A DNA stretch of 13,722 nt, from assembly GCA_013695295.1 (NCBI GenBank), contig JACDAS010000032.1:1-13722 (forward strand). Direction: 5' to 3'. Each line of letters opens with the position of its first letter. The first letter of the stretch is position 1. Of this stretch, positions 12,598 through 13,722 are shown piece by piece. A program made the position numbers and the translations under genes. Below the pieces are notes generated by a model, which was not told the DNA's origin, did no database searches, and saw only the letters and a program-made list of their open reading frames with translations. The DNA comes from Actinomycetota bacterium. Lineage in GTDB: Bacteria; Actinomycetota; Thermoleophilia; Gaiellales; Gaiellaceae.

Positions 12598-13722
12598 CCC
12601 GAGACCACTGCCGGCTCGCGCAGCCCGAGCACGGAGCGGGCGATCACGATCCGCTGGATCTCGCTCGTGCCCTCGTAGATCTCGGTGATCTTCGCGTCGC
12701 GGTAGTAGCGCTCGACCGGGAACTCCTTCGTGTACCCGTAGCCACCGAGCACCTGGATCGCCTCGGCGGTCTGGCGCCGCGCCATCTCCGAGGCGAACAG
12801 CTTGGCCTTGGCGCCCGCTTCGGTGTGCGAGAGCCCCTGCTGCTTGCGCCAGGCCGCGTGGTAGACGAGCAGCCGCGCCGCGTCGATCTCGGTCGCCATG
12901 TCGGCGAGCTTCCACTGGATCGCCTGGAACTCGGCGATCCGCTTGCCGAACTGGCGGCGCTCGAGCGCGTAGGCGCGCGCAGCGTCGTAGGCGGCCTGGG
13001 CGATCCCGACGGCCTGGGCCGCGATCCCGATCCGCCCTCCGTCGAGCGTCGTCATCGCGACGGCGAAGCCCTTTCCCTCCTCGTGGAGGAGCCGATCCCG
13101 CCCGACCTGCGCTCCGTCGAGTGAGAGGTCGACCGTCGAGGACGAGTTCAACCCGAGCTTCTCCTCCTCCCTCGTGACGTGGACATGCTCGGGATCGAGG
13201 ATGAAGGCCGAGACGCCGCGGCCCCCTGGAATGCCCGGATCGGTGCGGGCGAAGAGGAGGAACGTCCCCGCGTGAGCGCCGTTCGTGATCCACTGCTTCG
13301 AGCCGGAGATCGACCACCCGTCCCCGTTCGGAGTCGCGGCCGTCCGGAGCGACCCGGCATCCGATCCCGCCTCGGGCTCGGTCAGCGCGAAGGCACCGAG
13401 GTGCTCGCCGCGCGCGAGCGGCGGCACGAACCGGCTTCGCTGCTCGTCCGACCCGAAGGTGAGGAGCGGCAGCGTCACGGCGCTCGTGTGAACCGCGACC
13501 GTGACCCCGACCCCCGCGTCAGCCCTCGAGAGCTCCTCGAGCACGAGGATGTAGGAGAGGAAGTCCGCGCCGGCCCCGCCGTACTCCTCGGGGACGCACA
13601 CGCCGAGGAGGCCGAGCGCGCCGAGGCGCTCGAAGAGCTCGACGGGGAAGCGGTGCTCGCGGTCCCACGCCGCCGCGTGCGGCTCGATCTCGGCCTCGGC
13701 GACCTCACGGGCGAGCGTCTGG
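12594..13722 (-). CDS. Acyl-CoA dehydrogenase, short/branched-chain type (5' end beyond the right edge)
   Basis: FAD enzyme that makes trans-2-enoyl-CoA and passes electrons to ETF. 375 residues are visible and only the first few are missing (family length about 380). Visible-residue positions: N-terminal helical domain with GVCVPEEYGGAGAD (40-53); FAD-contacting FALTEPEAGSDAGSLRTA (111-128) and WSISGSKQWITNG (136-148); RRQFGKRIAEFQAIQWKLADM (255-275); QVLGGYGYTKEFPVERYYRD (323-342); and ITEIYEGTSEIQRIVIAR (345-362), where E350 is the catalytic base in the position used by butyryl-CoA dehydrogenase. Chain length cannot be read with certainty, but the butyryl type fits the nearby isobutyryl-CoA mutase and crotonase. 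Its stop overlaps the adenosyltransferase start by 4 bases. A GTG at 13601 is not the start, because homologous sequence continues upstream to the edge. Confidence 0.95.
   Translation of the reverse strand, partial: QTLAREVAEAEIEPHAAAWDREHRFPVELFERLGALGLLGVCVPEEYGGAGADFLSYILVLEELSRADAGVGVTVAVHTSAVTLPLLTFGSDEQRSRFVPPLARGEHLGAFALTEPEAGSDAGSLRTAATPNGDGWSISGSKQWITNGAHAGTFLLFARTDPGIPGGRGVSAFILDPEHVHVTREEEKLGLNSSSTVDLSLDGAQVGRDRLLHEEGKGFAVAMTTLDGGRIGIAAQAVGIAQAAYDAARAYALERRQFGKRIAEFQAIQWKLADMATEIDAARLLVYHAAWRKQQGLSHTEAGAKAKLFASEMARRQTAEAIQVLGGYGYTKEFPVERYYRDAKITEIYEGTSEIQRIVIARSVLGLREPAVVSG

Noticed and set aside
12010..13317. An uninterrupted 435-codon frame suggesting a fusion upstream of the cobalamin adenosyltransferase
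   Set aside because: The upstream part overlaps the acyl-CoA dehydrogenase in another frame and is arginine-rich. The adenosyltransferase homology begins right after an ATG in an ATGA overlap.
1..13722. Presence of a defence system, prophage or biosynthetic cluster
   Set aside because: No nuclease, helicase, integrase, transposase, phage structural or synthase gene was found. Composition is even and the recognisable genes are metabolic, envelope or signalling.

Overview
The window is about 13.7 kb of very GC-rich, gene-dense DNA with short spacers, many GTG/TTG starts and overlapping stop/start codons. Protein style (a DivIVA-like protein, TauE/SafE, degenerate GGDEF, split B12-dependent acyl-CoA mutase) suggests an actinobacterium, most likely of the Thermoleophilia/Gaiellales-Solirubrobacterales type. 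That placement is an impression from protein family style, not a search result. No rRNA, tRNA, CRISPR array or mobile element was seen, and no stretch over 300 bases lacks a gene.

Layout, left to right. (1) Minus strand 1-2481: etfB-etfA-ETF:quinone oxidoreductase, an electron-transfer operon with overlapping genes; the ETF-QO runs off the left edge. (2) Plus 2581-3504: secreted M23 metallopeptidase. (3) Minus 3511-4676: enoyl-CoA hydratase and a B12-binding small mutase subunit, overlapping by ATAG. (4) Plus 4862-5584: MBL-fold hydrolase. (5) Minus 5581-6961: two paralogous membrane-anchored proteins of unknown function. (6) Minus 7011-8678: B12-dependent acyl-CoA mutase large subunit whose two diagnostic active-site residues (F84, Q202) match isobutyryl-CoA mutase rather than methylmalonyl-CoA mutase. 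(7) Minus 8702-9229: DivIVA-like coiled-coil protein. (8) Plus 9316-11081: membrane protein with a dead GGDEF domain, then a membrane-anchored protein with 10-residue repeats. (9) Minus 11100-11846: TauE/SafE permease. (10) Minus 12010-13722: cobalamin adenosyltransferase and acyl-CoA dehydrogenase, overlapping by ATGA; the dehydrogenase runs off the right edge.

How the genes fit together (inference): the adenosyltransferase makes AdoCbl for IcmA/IcmB, which interconverts isobutyryl-CoA and n-butyryl-CoA. Acyl-CoA dehydrogenase oxidises butyryl-CoA to crotonyl-CoA, passing electrons to ETF and then through ETF-QO to the quinone pool, and the crotonase-type hydratase forms 3-hydroxybutyryl-CoA. 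Together they form a compact, respiration-linked route for branched C4 acyl-CoA (for example from valine), spread over several transcription units. Envelope and signalling genes are interleaved with it.

A recurring theme is start codons hidden in stop/start overlaps: a CTG start for etfA, an apparent ATA start for the hydratase, and a CTG start for the repeat protein. Standard gene callers would probably shorten all three.
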